A program made the translations under genes and the position numbers. The notes beneath the pieces are model-generated. The model did no database searches and was not told the origin of the DNA. It saw nothing but the letters and a program-made list of their open reading frames with translations. From the NCBI GenBank assembly GCA_023212695.1, contig JALCCG010000066.1, positions 26,688 to 90,687 on the forward strand: DNA of 64,000 bases, given 5' to 3'. The number at the start of each line of letters is the position of its first letter. Position 1 is the stretch's first letter. Of the stretch, positions 37,117 to 47,264 are shown in pieces. The stretch is from Sporisorium sorghi. Lineage: Eukaryota > Basidiomycota > Ustilaginomycetes > Ustilaginales > Ustilaginaceae.

Positions 37117-39744
37117 TCATCCGGATTGGACCTGTTCGATACGGCTTTGGCGCGTTTGGGCGGGGAGGCTGAGACGCCGGGCTGATAGCGCTGGTGGTGG
37201 TGGTGGAGCACGGGTAGGGTTTGGGCAGGGTGGGAGTGGTTCCGGAGACGCAATGCGCAGCGCTGTCGGCAGGTGCGTTGCGGTGCTGGCGGGGAAGGTT
37301 GCTGTCGAAGGTTTGGCGGAGGAGGAAGACGAAGCGCGGGTGGGGATGGCGGGTGAGTCGCTGAAGGGCTGTTTGGTGAGCCGCAGCGGCTGGGTGAGCG
37401 TGTATGGGTACAGCGCCTTCGCTTCTCTGTTCACAGCGCCATCGACATCGGACGCAGTAGCCTTGGACCGTACACTATGATGCACGGTACCCTTGCGATT
37501 CAGCCCTCTCCCTGCCGACGTCGTCGTGGACGTGGACGCGGTCTTGCTCCTGTGCAGCACGCCGTCGTCCTCTCGCGCGGTGGCGGACAGCTTGCTCGTC
37601 TTGGCGCGCTGCAGCTTCTGCCTCGCACCCACCGCCTCCTTCTCGACCGGCGGCGACAGAACACGTATCGACCCCTGGTCGTCGCTGGGCGTCGAGTAGC
37701 ACGCCACGAGCTCGCTGTAGTCCGTAAACGCCGGCGAAACCATCTCCCCGCCTATCCTGCTCTCCCCCGCCGCCGTGGCCGACACCACCGCCTGGTGCAG
37801 CAACATCGACTTGCGCGGCGCCAGCGCGTGCCCCTTCGCCTCTGCTGGGACTTGCATCGGCAGATACGCTGCGGCAGGCTGCTTGTTCACAGGGCTAGCG
37901 AGGAGCGCGTCGTTCCACTTGGCTGCTGTGATCTTGCGCGCCGGGCTATCCTGCACCCTATTCCACGGTTGATTCCCGCTCGACTTGACGTGCAGCACCG
38001 TACCTGCCCGCGCGAGCGGCTGCTTGGTCGGCGTGCCTGCATCGCTGTAGTTGTGCGAGGAGTACGGTGTGTCGTGCTCGCTCATCACGTCCGAGTGCGG
38101 GCGGTACGGGCGGCCGACGAAGCTCTCCTCGTCTTCTTCTGTGGGCACAGGTGCGGCGGCGGGGTGGGTGAGGCTGGCGAGCGTCTTCCATACACCCGAG
38201 ATGCCCAGCCCGAGCGTCTTGGGCAGGAGACCGACAGTGCTCTCATCGGCAGGGTGAGGTGGCGTATCGAGCTGTTCGGTGGGTGCAGCGACAGGGTCGT
38301 ACGTCTTGGAGCGCGAGCGCAGGCCGAAGGTGAGCAGCGCTGGTCGGAAGGGTGATTCTTGCGGTTGTGGGGGGAGCGGCTTTCGGAATCCCAGTGCGGG
38401 TGCGGTGGTGGTGGAGGTGAGGAGCGGATCATCGTCGTTGTGCGTGCGGCCGAGACTTGTGTAGCGATTGGGCGAAGCTTTGCGTTGATGCGTGAGGTCG
38501 ACAGAGGAGAACTCTGCTTTGTACTTCATCTCGCCACTGCCTGCGAGCGTGCTCGTGGGGGACGCCAGCGAGTGCGGAGACTTCTCGTCGTCTTCCGGTA
38601 CAGCAGCGCGCAGACGATCACGGCTTTGCTGATGCCGCATCCGCCTCCCACCCGCCTTGCTCGGCGCCACTGTGTACCTCCCTGTATCCTCCACCACATT
38701 CTCATCGCCCCCAATCCACCGCCTAACCTTAACCGCCAACCAGCCGTTACTCTGCACGCCGGCCTCGTACTTCCTTCCTCCCGCGCCCCTTGTCTCTGGC
38801 AGCTCCGGCCGGCTCCCCTCGCCCAGCAGCGCCAGGGACAAAATCTTCAATGTGCCGGGGTACCTCTCCTCCTCCCTATCCTCACCGCTCTCAGAGTCGC
38901 TGCCGAACGAGCTTTCCGCCTTCTCCTTACGCGGATCCGTGTAGTGCAGATCGTGCTCCGCGCCCTCCAATTCTGGAGGCAGCACGGGAGTGGCGTCGTA
39001 GCCCCACATGGTCTTGATGCGCTGCATCTCGCGTTTCTTGGCCAGGCGGGAGGCGCGGCGGTCATAGCGCACGCGGCGCGAGGCTTCGACGCGCGAGGCG
39101 TGGTGGTAGCGCCCCCACAGCCGCCCGCCCACGGAGAAGAGGAGGAAGAGCGCGATGAAGACTAGGATGGGGGTGAGGTAGACTAGCTTGAAGCCGCTTC
39201 CGCCACCGGTGGTGGTGTCGTGCGCATTGTCGGTGGGAGACGGCGTGGTGGATGAGGCTGAGGTGGAGGAGGAAAGTGAGCTAGATGATAGCGAGGTGCG
39301 AGAGGAAGCAGTTCGCGATACCGGCACAGAGGTCGACGACATGAGCGTCGCAGAAGCCGCCGAGCTCGCCGTCATCGCTGCCATCGACGTTGTACTGCCA
39401 GCATCGATGCTGGAATCCGCTGCCAACGACACAGTAGCCGTAAACGCCGAGGGCGTGGCACTCGCCACAGCCGCAGTGGCGGGTGGGGTCCACATGCCAT
39501 TGTTGAACGTCGTCGCTGCCGCCGCGGGTTCCGCACCGTTGTCTGCCCCCGCTTCGGCGTCAGTCGATCCGTCGTCAAGCTGCCTCTTGCCCAGCATCGG
39601 GTCTAGGACGTCGAATGTAGACCCGGTAACGCTGGTCGAGCGGGAGGAGGGATTGGCTTTGGGCCGCTTGACTTTGACACCCAGCCGCGGGTTGGTGGGT
39701 TTTGGTGCGCGCTTGCGCCATGCTCGCGATGCGCCTGGCCACAT
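37117..39744 (-). CDS. Ser/Thr-rich single-pass membrane protein, unknown function
   Basis: An 875-residue protein from MWPGASRAWRKRAPK (39744); an in-frame ATG at 39906 would add 54 residues with a hydrophobic run that could act as a signal peptide, so the start is unsettled. Residues 100-180 are Ser/Thr/Ala-rich and mucin-like, followed by one transmembrane helix near 183-206 (LVYLTPILVFIALFLLFSVGG). A strongly basic juxtamembrane segment (SRRVRYDRRASRLAKKREMQRIKTMWGYD) comes next. The long cytoplasmic part is mostly disordered, with islands such as YPGTLKILSLALLGEGSRPELPETRG and SNGWLAVKVRRWIGGDENVVEDTGRYTV. The plan resembles fungal cell-wall or Mid2-like sensors, but no known domain was recognised. 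Confidence 0.78.
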   Translation of the reverse strand: MWPGASRAWRKRAPKPTNPRLGVKVKRPKANPSSRSTSVTGSTFDVLDPMLGKRQLDDGSTDAEAGADNGAEPAAAATTFNNGMWTPPATAAVASATPSAFTATVSLAADSSIDAGSTTSMAAMTASSAASATLMSSTSVPVSRTASSRTSLSSSSLSSSTSASSTTPSPTDNAHDTTTGGGSGFKLVYLTPILVFIALFLLFSVGGRLWGRYHHASRVEASRRVRYDRRASRLAKKREMQRIKTMWGYDATPVLPPELEGAEHDLHYTDPRKEKAESSFGSDSESGEDREEERYPGTLKILSLALLGEGSRPELPETRGAGGRKYEAGVQSNGWLAVKVRRWIGGDENVVEDTGRYTVAPSKAGGRRMRHQQSRDRLRAAVPEDDEKSPHSLASPTSTLAGSGEMKYKAEFSSVDLTHQRKASPNRYTSLGRTHNDDDPLLTSTTTAPALGFRKPLPPQPQESPFRPALLTFGLRSRSKTYDPVAAPTEQLDTPPHPADESTVGLLPKTLGLGISGVWKTLASLTHPAAAPVPTEEDEESFVGRPYRPHSDVMSEHDTPYSSHNYSDAGTPTKQPLARAGTVLHVKSSGNQPWNRVQDSPARKITAAKWNDALLASPVNKQPAAAYLPMQVPAEAKGHALAPRKSMLLHQAVVSATAAGESRIGGEMVSPAFTDYSELVACYSTPSDDQGSIRVLSPPVEKEAVGARQKLQRAKTSKLSATAREDDGVLHRSKTASTSTTTSAGRGLNRKGTVHHSVRSKATASDVDGAVNREAKALYPYTLTQPLRLTKQPFSDSPAIPTRASSSSSAKPSTATFPASTATHLPTALRIASPEPLPPCPNPTRAPPPPPALSARRLSLPAQTRQSRIEQVQSG

Positions 39745-40446
39745 GGATGTAGCTGCTAGATTGCAGAGAAGGAAGCTGTAAAGCGGATGGTTGTAGCTGA
39801 CTCTGGCTAAAGTTGAGATGATGATGGTGTGGACGGTGGAAGGGTACAGAGTGGTTGGAGTGTTGCTTTCGATCAAGCTGAGGGAGGGCAAGATGGAAAG
39901 CCACAAACAGCTCGCAAAGACTCAGCTTACAAGCATTCTCACTTGCTTGACGACATCCAAACGTGGCTCACACCCTCAGCATCATGCAGAACGAGGTCAA
40001 AGCAAACAAACGACAGACCGTGGGTAGAAGTTTACTCTCCAGGATCCTGCTCCTCACGACATCCCACTGCAACAGCCAACCGCTGTGAAGCGCAAAGAGA
40101 AGCCGCGATAACGAAATGTAGATAGATGTCAACTTTGCTCAAGGTGAAGCTGGATGCAGACGAGATCGACGGTGCAGCTGCTGCATGGGGGGGATGAGCA
40201 AAGTTGATATAGCCGGCAGGATTGGACAGCTGTCGAGAAGTGGACAATTCGGGCAGGAAATCGGAGGTTTTTTTTTTTTTTTTTTTTTTTTTTAGCTGTA
40301 TTTTTTCATCGTCAAAGAATTGGCTCAGTCTCGATCTTGGCAAGCACAGGTCAAGGGTCAAGCCTGAAGTGACAACTGTTTCGCGACAGAGAGAGCAAGT
40401 TTCACATTGAGAGCAGCAGGATAGGTAGTGAAGAGTTGCGTAGCGC
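39745..40446. other. Intergenic region with T26 tract
   Basis: Upstream of the membrane-protein gene and 3' of TSR2. It has a T26 run (40268-40293) and no supported gene. Confidence 0.55.
40268..40293. repeat. Poly(T) tract, 26 nt
   Basis: Uninterrupted T26 on the plus strand, about 150 bp past the TSR2 stop codon. Confidence 0.95.
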
Positions 40447-41103
40447 CTACTTGCGACGTCTTGGCGAAACGACAGTCTCAAACCCATCCTCGTCCACAAT
40501 CGGCTGCTGCGGCTCCCTCTGCGCCCTCGCCTGATCCTGCTCCAACCCCACACGAGCACCCTGACGATCCGCCTCGGTCACCCCGCCATGCTGCTGTGCC
40601 ATCCCCCTCGCCTCGTCCTCACTTCCCTCCACTTCACCATCCCGACTCTCACCCTGCTCAAACGTCCCCTTCTTCCCCTTCAGCTCCGCGTACGCCCTCT
40701 CCAGCTCCGCCACGGCTCCCTGGGCCCCTGCAAAGTCATCGCCAGGCGCAAAGATCACCCGATGCAGCCCGAGGATGCGCCCGGCGACCCAGTCCGGCGA
40801 TCCGTCCTCGAGCCGCGCCTCGTACTCGTCGATCATGTAGTGCTCCAGGATATCCGCCAGGTCGTCCAGGTCGGGCTCGAATGCAGGACCGGCGTTGCCG
40901 TACTGGTCGCAGAGGTGGGAGAGGAGGAAGTCGCGTTTGTCGGCGGAATCGGGGCCGCCCCATTCCTCGGAGACGGCGAGACGCATCGCGGGCCAGAGTT
41001 CGAACGTGAGCAGGATGGATTTAGCGAAAAGGAGTTGTTGCGGGGTGGGCTGCTCGTCGGCTGCCGTGGGTACGGTGGTTGACGTGGATGCTTGGGCTGA
41101 CAT
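40447..41103 (-). CDS. TSR2: Pre-rRNA processing / eS26 chaperone Tsr2
   Basis: Escortin that binds ribosomal protein eS26 (Rps26) and delivers it to pre-40S particles; needed for 20S pre-rRNA processing. The 218-residue protein has the family's WGG block: FELWPAMRLAVSEEWGGP followed by DSADKRDFLLSHLCDQYGN, then DDLADILEHYMIDEYEARLEDGS. The C-terminal 90 residues are acidic and Gln/Glu-rich, ending in DEDGFETVVSPRRRK, which also fits Tsr2 (acidic tail plus a conserved DGFE[TL]V end). It is divergent from RIM20 with only 298 bp between starts. Confidence 0.93.
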   Translation of the reverse strand: MSAQASTSTTVPTAADEQPTPQQLLFAKSILLTFELWPAMRLAVSEEWGGPDSADKRDFLLSHLCDQYGNAGPAFEPDLDDLADILEHYMIDEYEARLEDGSPDWVAGRILGLHRVIFAPGDDFAGAQGAVAELERAYAELKGKKGTFEQGESRDGEVEGSEDEARGMAQQHGGVTEADRQGARVGLEQDQARAQREPQQPIVDEDGFETVVSPRRRK

Positions 41104-41401
41104 GGTTGCGGATGTTGTTGAGTGTGGTTATGGGTGGTGACGGGGAGGAAGAAGGTGGCATCGAGAAGAATCTTTGAAAGTAAAAAAAAATTAAATTTTG
41201 GCGTTGGGCTGCGTCTGTGCATTTCCCGACTTCCGAATTTTGGACAAAATGTTAGATCGCGTCAATGATGTCACGGCCGAGATCTTTTTTTTTTTTTGTC
41301 TCGAGCTCTAATCGCCTCGACTGCATTCGCTCCTCCTTCCTTTCCATCCCTTCTTCCACCATCCTTTGACCCCAATCCGACACGGAACGGCAGCATCAAC
41401 A
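41104..41401. promoter_or_regulatory. Shared divergent promoter of TSR2 and RIM20
   Basis: 298 bp between divergent starts. It includes A- and T-rich stretches near 41180 and a T13 run at 41285-41297. No TATA box is obvious. Confidence 0.5.
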
Positions 41402-43924
41402 ATGCCGCGCAACATTCTCTCCATACCACCCAAACGCACCCCGTCCATCTCCACCGCACTCACCACCGCCATTCGAAACTACATCGCCAACAACTACACC
41501 GACACGCACCCGGACGCCTTTGTCAATGACATGCGCGACTTTGTCCGTCTTCGCGACCAGGTCAGCGCGGTCGAGGTGCACGTATCCTCAGTAGAGCCGT
41601 TGCTGCGGTACCATGCGCAGCTGGTGTTCTTTGCGACCAAGTTCCCTGCGAATATCGGTGTTTCGTTCCCGTGGTCGCTGTCGTTCCCGCCGTCGTTGCC
41701 GTCCTGGACGAGCACGATTGCGGGCGCGACGGAGGCGACCAAGGCGGACGAAGCGGGTCCAGGCTCGGGGATTGGATATGCGACGAGCGACAGTGTAGCG
41801 CACCCGGATCTGGCGTTCGAGCGCGCCAATTTGCTGTTCAGCCTGGCGGCGCTGTACTCGGCGCTGGGCAGTGCAGAGTCGAGAGCGGACAACGAGAGCA
41901 TCAAGCGCGCTACGGCGTGGTTCCAGAAAGCGGCCGGGGTGGTGCAGCATATCATCGATAACCTTGTGGAGCCGACACGGCATGTGTCGCCGCCGTGCGC
42001 CGATCTCAACCCGCGCCTGCTCGGGTGTATGCGCGACCTGATGCTCGCGCAGGCGCAAGAGTGTTTCTGGCAAAAGGCGGTAATGGACCGGTTGAAGGAT
42101 GCAACGATTGCGAAGCTGGCCGAACAGGCGGCTCAGCTCTACGCGTCTGCGTTGCAGGCTGTCAACGAAGCGCCTCGGGATGCAAGTAACGACAAAAAGG
42201 ACCCGGCAGATACGGCCAAGCTGACGCTCCCTTCGGGGTGGGAGAACCACATCACGACCAAGCGCTGGCACTTTGCCGCAGCCGCACAGTACCGCAAGGC
42301 GTGCGACGACCTAGCTGCCAACCGGTACGGCGACGAGCTCGGGCGGCTGCACCTAGCGGAACAACTAGCCAAGAAAGCCCTCGATTCGGCCAAACGCGGC
42401 GTGAGCAGTGCCATCACCTCCGACCTCGAGGGCTTGCAGGGTATTTTGCGCTCGAACATCGCCCGCGCTACGCGCGACAACGACTTGATCTACCTCGAGG
42501 CCGTGACGCCTGCTGCGCAGCTCGCGGCGATCCAGCCTGCAGCGATGGTGAAAGCGGTCGTGCCGGCCGAGGTTGCGCAGCCGATCGCACACCTGCGGGA
42601 TGATGGGCAGCAGCCGAGCTACGGGAGGCCGCTGTTCGCCGAGCTCGTGCCGTACAGCGTCCACCTGGCGATGAGCATCTACGACGACCGCAAGGACTCG
42701 TTTGTGCGCGACACGATCGGTGGCAAACGCGACGAGCTCGACGCCATCGCGACGAGCACGCTGCAGAGCCTGAACCTACCGGGTGCGCTGCAGGCGCTCG
42801 AGCAGCCGATGGGGCTACCTCCGTCGCTGCTGCGCAAGCACGAGGAGGTTGTAGCCGAAGGAGGGTGGGAGCGGCTGCAGCGCATCGCGCACGATGTGGC
42901 GCGGATCGCGGCTACGGATCGGGAGACGCTGGGCGAGGCGCTGGCGCTGATCGAGCACGAGGAGCGCGAGGACGAGCGCGTGCGTGCGTCGTTCGCCGGC
43001 CAGAACTGGGGTCGGCACAGCAGCGCCGAGGTCAACGCCGCACTCAAGACGCAAGCTGCAGAGTACCACGAGACACTAGTCAAAGCCGCGGCGTCGGACG
43101 ACATCGTGCGGCGCAAGCTCGAGGACTGGGAGGACCTCATCGGCGTGCTGGGTGGGACCGTGCAGGGGTTAACGGCGTTTGTGCCGAGTTCGAATCCGAG
43201 TCTCTCCGGAAAAGGGTCCGAGGCGCAGGTGCGCGCGGTGCGCGCGCTGCGTGCCGAGCTGGAGCGGCTGGACGACGTGCTGGACTCGCGCGCTGCGTGT
43301 GTCGCGGAAGCGAAGAGTGCAGCGGCGGGCGACGATATTCGGCCGCTCGTGATGCGCGCCGCAGCGGCGGTGCAGTCGTCCGAAACCGACGTGGGCGCGG
43401 CGCAGTTCGAGGAGCTGTTCGACCGCCAACTCAGCAAATACGAGCGGTTCGAGCGCGATCTCGCCGCGTCGGCCTCTGCACAAACCGAGCTGCTGGAGCG
43501 CATCAAGCAGCGCAATGCGGAATTCGTCGAGGCGCGCCGCAGCGATGCGACGATCCAGCGCCGCGAGCGGGCGTTGCAGAGCCTCGATGCTGCATATGCC
43601 AAGTACAGGGAGGTGTCGAGTAACCTGGTCGAGGGGCTGGAGTTTTACAATGGACTGGCGAGGATTTTGAGCGGGTACCGGGACGGGGTGCGGGAGTGGA
43701 CGAGGGCGAGGGAGGTGGATGTCAGGTGGTTGGTGCAGAGGATGCAGGGGGTCGGGTTGGGCAAGGGCGAGGAAGTGGAGAGTCCGGCAAGGCGGACCAG
43801 GAGTAGTAGGACGAGGGCGTCGGCCCAGCAGCAGCGGGAGGAGCAAGGTGCAGCGGATTCGGTGGAGCCACCTCCGCAATGGGGCGCTCTTCCACCAGGA
43901 GCCAAGATCCAGTTCCGCGATTGA
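41402..43924 (+). CDS. RIM20: BRO1-domain protein Rim20/PalA (ALIX family)
   Basis: Endosomal scaffold of the ambient-pH signalling pathway that binds ESCRT-III Snf7 through the BRO1 domain and the transcription factor Rim101/PacC through its V domain. The start MPRNILSIPPKRT at 41402 is the family start. The BRO1 domain covers about residues 1-375 (VEPLLRYHAQLVFFATKFP, ERANLLFSLAALYSALGS, WFQKAAGVVQHIIDNL, CMRDLMLAQAQECFWQKAV). The V domain with coiled coil follows (SFVRDTIGGKRDELDAIATSTLQSLNLPGALQALEQPMGLP to about 790). The tail is short and lacks the long Pro-rich region of Bro1 or ALIX, which favours Rim20/PalA. Length 840 matches. Confidence 0.92.
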   Translation: MPRNILSIPPKRTPSISTALTTAIRNYIANNYTDTHPDAFVNDMRDFVRLRDQVSAVEVHVSSVEPLLRYHAQLVFFATKFPANIGVSFPWSLSFPPSLPSWTSTIAGATEATKADEAGPGSGIGYATSDSVAHPDLAFERANLLFSLAALYSALGSAESRADNESIKRATAWFQKAAGVVQHIIDNLVEPTRHVSPPCADLNPRLLGCMRDLMLAQAQECFWQKAVMDRLKDATIAKLAEQAAQLYASALQAVNEAPRDASNDKKDPADTAKLTLPSGWENHITTKRWHFAAAAQYRKACDDLAANRYGDELGRLHLAEQLAKKALDSAKRGVSSAITSDLEGLQGILRSNIARATRDNDLIYLEAVTPAAQLAAIQPAAMVKAVVPAEVAQPIAHLRDDGQQPSYGRPLFAELVPYSVHLAMSIYDDRKDSFVRDTIGGKRDELDAIATSTLQSLNLPGALQALEQPMGLPPSLLRKHEEVVAEGGWERLQRIAHDVARIAATDRETLGEALALIEHEEREDERVRASFAGQNWGRHSSAEVNAALKTQAAEYHETLVKAAASDDIVRRKLEDWEDLIGVLGGTVQGLTAFVPSSNPSLSGKGSEAQVRAVRALRAELERLDDVLDSRAACVAEAKSAAAGDDIRPLVMRAAAAVQSSETDVGAAQFEELFDRQLSKYERFERDLAASASAQTELLERIKQRNAEFVEARRSDATIQRRERALQSLDAAYAKYREVSSNLVEGLEFYNGLARILSGYRDGVREWTRAREVDVRWLVQRMQGVGLGKGEEVESPARRTRSSRTRASAQQQREEQGAADSVEPPPQWGALPPGAKIQFRD

Positions 43925-44194
43925 CAGGGCGTAGGAACGTGCTAGACACGACGCCAATCTCAAGCATTGCCAAAGGGCCGTGGACGCACAACGAGAAGAG
44001 GAGCAGCAATGCGCTGCGGAGGAATGTGTGTGGAATTGAAAAGTGCGATTGTCCGATTGGGAGGATGCTACGTGTGTGATGTGGTGTGCGCGGGTGAGTG
44101 TGAGGGAGTGAGGGAGCGGGCGAGCGAGACAACGACGAGACAGAGAAGGTGGAGAAGAACCAGATTCCGAGTCTGAGCCGGTAGAGAAAGCTCT
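43925..44194. other. Convergent 3' region
   Basis: Short spacer between RIM20 (plus) and the PLC-like gene (minus). Nothing recognised. Confidence 0.5.
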
Positions 44195-45412
44195 TTAGAG
44201 CAGCGTCGAAGCCAGAGCCAGCGTCACGGCTACCAATGCCACCGCGCCAGCGCCCACGCTAACCTTGGCCCCCACCGCGGCGCTCGACTTGGACCCGCTC
44301 CCCGCACCTCCCTTCGTCGCATTGCCCACCGCCCTCGCCGTATACTGCACGCCATTCATCCGCGCCGCAGCCTCAAAAACGCTCCCACCCCCGACATTAT
44401 AGAAATCCGTCAGCACGTACGTCGGGTACACGCCGCCGTGCAAGCTCGCGCAGTTATCCGCATCTGCCATCACACTCGCCACACTGTTAGTGGTAGACAG
44501 CTTGGCGGTATCCGGGACGTACACCGTGGTGCCGAACAAGTTGAACGACGTGTCGAGGTAGTGGTTGACCAAATACATCAGATTCCCCGCCGGGGAGCCT
44601 GCGTTGATGCGGTCGACGCTGCAGTTGAACGGTGTGGACGTTTGGTCGTAGGGGTTCTCCCAGGTGTTGGAGAAGTGCGGTAGGATGTAAGGTACGGTGG
44701 AGACGTCGGCGGAGTTGTCGATGAACACCACCAGCGGTTTACGGGTGGAGATGAGGGTGGAGAGCGTCGGCCAGGCGGATTTGGAAAGGGCGGCGGTGCC
44801 GGGGGCGTAGGCGAGCGACGAGAGGCCCGTGGTCTGGAACGCGGTGGCAAAGGTGCTCGCGGCAAGGTCGTCAGAGTTGACGATGAGCAGGGTGACGACG
44901 TCTGTAGGGTTGACGTCGAGCCAGGTCTTGACAGAAGAGAGGTAGGTTTCCAGTGTACCGCCGCTCTCGATCGCGCACCTGCACACAAATGAAACACGCA
45001 CACGTGCGGGGTCAGCGAAAACACTCGAAAGTGGGCACATCTCATGAACCCCAATGAACCCCCCCACAACCTGTCAAAAACAAACGGCAACTTACGAAGA
45101 GTGACACAGATCGATCCCCGACCCCAAAGTGGAATTAGCACTCTTGTGCGCCTGAACCTGCAACAGCCGAATGCCATCGTTCAGCTGCGTGGTGACTGTC
45201 TGCTCCTGGTTCTTGCCCGTCGACGCGCCGGCGATCGTGCCTACCGCATAGCTATTGTGCGCACCGATGTAGGTGACGTTCGAGTAGAGACGGTTGCACA
45301 GCGACGCGTCGCCGTTGCATGCTGTGGCGCGCTTGGTGGCTGCAGGGACGGCGTGGACGAGCGGCAGGGCGAGGGCGAGGGTCAAGGTGAGGAGGAGGAG
45401 GAGTCGCGACAT
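44195..45412 (-). CDS. Secreted GPI-anchored PLC-like phosphodiesterase (two exons)
   Basis: PI-PLC-X/PLC-like TIM-barrel protein. Exon 1 is 45412-45096 and exon 2 is 44978-44195; the 117-bp intron has a GTAAGT donor and a GTGCAG acceptor, and the join gives DLCHSSCAIESGG in frame for 366 residues. Residues 1-21 are a signal peptide (LLLLLTLTLALALPLVHA). The first barrel strand carries the usual active-site block VTYIGAHNSYAVGT; further blocks are LNDGIRLLQVQAH, TLETYLSSVKTWLDVNPTDVVTLL and KPLVVFIDN. The last 24 residues are hydrophobic after a Gly/Ser-rich stretch, consistent with a GPI anchor. Substrate is unknown; such proteins often lack the second catalytic His. Cell-surface location is inferred. 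Confidence 0.88.
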
Positions 45413-46065
45413 GGTGAAGACGCCGGCGTCTTGGTTGAAAGGATAATGGAGAGGATGGAAAAGTGAACCAGTCACTTTGGAAGGTTGGCCAATGTGTGTG
45501 GACCTGGACGGTGGCGATGGTGGTGGTGGTGGCGAGGCAAGATGCTGTTCGAGTGGCACAACAGAATTCGCCGCTTTCGAAAAGACAACGCCGGTGAAGA
45601 GAGATCGTACTGTAGATGCGCAACCCCAAAAGCAGCAAGTCTCGGTACGCACAAACTCGCTCGGTCGTCAGAAGGGTGTATGACGGAGTAAACGCAAAGA
45701 TGACTTGCAACACCTCAGCAACAGCAGCATTGATATACCTCACGCAATGCACCCTGATTTCCCCTCTCCCTCCTTCTGCACGCCATGCTGCAGCACATCA
45801 GTCGGTGTTGCTGTGCCGCTGTCCAAAAAAAGAAAAAAAAAAAAAAAAAAAAAAAAAACACTTTACAAACTTTGGACAATTGACGACGAGAGAAACAGGA
45901 ACTGCAAGTGTTGAGGGACAAAACAGAACGAACGATGAATGCTGGAACGGAATGCAAAACGGGGACAATGCTTGGCGACAATGTGGGGGGGAACAATGTT
46001 GAATCAAAGAAGAGCACGAATCACAAGTCGAGAAACTAGGCTGATCACAAAAGCTGGTTAACCCC
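45413..46065. other. Intergenic region with interrupted A tract
   Basis: Promoter of the PLC-like gene and 3' flank of the small heat-shock gene. It has a GGTGGTGGTGG run near 45513 and an A tract at 45825-45858 (A7, G, A26). No gene. Confidence 0.55.
45825..45858. repeat. Poly(A) tract with one interruption
   Basis: A7 G A26 on the plus strand, about 410 bp upstream of the PLC-like start. Confidence 0.95.
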
Positions 46066-46345
46066 TCAAGCGCTAGTCTCGATGGCGATCTGGCGCGTCT
46101 TCGAGTGCTCCTCCTTCTTCTTGGGGATCTCGAGGCGAAGCAGACCGTCGCTGAAGCGCGCCTTGAAGTCGTCTGCCAGATTAGCCGTGGGAGGCAAGGT
46201 AAACGAGCGGCTGAACGAGCCGTACACGCGTTCAGAGACGAGCGCGTGGCCGACCGTGCCTACCTGGCCGGCGTCGTCTTTCTTGGCCACCTGTGTTCCG
46301 GCGTCCTTGTCGTGCTTCTGCTTCTGCTTTCCGGCGTCGCCCTCG

Positions 46346-46381
<36 letters not shown>

Positions 46382-46851
46382 GCGCCGGTGGAGGGCTGCG
46401 AGGCGTACTCGCTCTTCATGTGTCCTTCCAGCGTCAGTCGACGGCGGTCCGCGTCGACATTGATCTTGAGATCCTCCTTCTTCACGCCCGGCAGCTCGGC
46501 GGTCAGCACAAAGCGCGTATCCTCCTCGTGCAGATCCACCTTCGGGCCGGACCAGATGCGGTAGTCGCCCGCGGGACGACTGGCGGCCGCAGCGGCGAAT
46601 GGGTTCATCAGCATAAACTCGCGCAGGGACGACGTCGGGAACACGTCAAAGTCGTCCAGCGGCGAGGGCAACAACGAAGATGGACGGAAGAGCGACATCG
46701 TACGGCGGGTCGTGCTGAGTGTGCGGCTCCAAGTGGGGTTCGAAGGCTTGAGTGCGGTGAGCGGTGCGGTTCGAGGACGTGCAGCAGCCGTGTTGCGGAC
46801 GATCGAGTTGATCTGCGTGCTAGGCAGTGGAAGGCGGAGCGCTTGACGCAT
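46066..46851 (-). CDS. Small heat-shock protein (Hsp20), probably mitochondrial
   Basis: ATP-independent chaperone with an alpha-crystallin domain. Started at MRQALRLPLP (46851), the 261-residue protein has an N-terminal 50 residues with many Arg, Ser and Thr and no acidic residue, which reads as a mitochondrial presequence; an internal ATG (MSLFRPSSLL) would give a cytosolic form. The alpha-crystallin domain starts at about 98 (PKVDLHEEDTRFVLTAELPGVKKEDLKI) and ends with DGLLRLEIPKKKEE. Between the strands GHMKSEY and VSERVYGSFSRSFTLP lies an insertion of roughly 55 residues with a nine-Gln run followed by Lys/Asp-rich sequence. A TATA box at 46984 and heat-shock-element-like repeats lie upstream. 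Confidence 0.92.
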
Positions 46852-46983
46852 CAAAAGTGTGAGAGGTGTGAGAGTGTGAAGATGTGCTTGTGCGTGGTGT
46901 GTGTTGTGCGAGATGTTGCTGTGTGTTGTCGATGTTGGCGAAGAGGAGGAGGAGGGGGGGGGGGGGCAGCCAACACCTCTGGA

Positions 46984-46989
46984 TATATA
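46984..46989 (-). promoter_or_regulatory. TATA box of small heat-shock gene
   Basis: TATATA in the context GGTATATATCC on the minus strand, 133 bp upstream of the chosen ATG. It implies a short leader and supports the presequence-encoding start. Confidence 0.6.
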
Positions 46990-47143
46990 CCTTTTCATCG
47001 TCGTCTGTCCATCGCCTCTCGCCCGTCGAGCGGACTGAGCTTGAGCCTTCCACCAAAGCCGCCGTGTGGCTCGAGACACTCATCGCATCCTCGACTCAGC
47101 AAATGACAGAGGCCTCCAGCTCAGCAGCAGTGATGTCACTCTG

Positions 47144-47156
47144 GAAGCCTCTCGAA
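47144..47156. promoter_or_regulatory. Heat-shock-element-like triplet
   Basis: GAA-gc-CTC-tc-GAA on the plus strand: three units with the 5-bp spacing of an HSE (GAAnnTTCnnGAA) and one mismatch. Confidence 0.45.
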
Positions 47157-47264
47157 ACCGAGCCCAAAAGCTGCGATGGTGGCGGTCACTTGACCTCCTC
47201 TCACGTCCCACGTCAGCAACACTGCTCTCGTTCGCTCAAACCTCATCTTTCTCACAACACTCTT

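Noticed and set aside
46105..47106. 333-codon plus-strand open frame opposite the hsp20 gene
   Set aside because: Shadow of the alpha-crystallin frame and of its CAG repeat.
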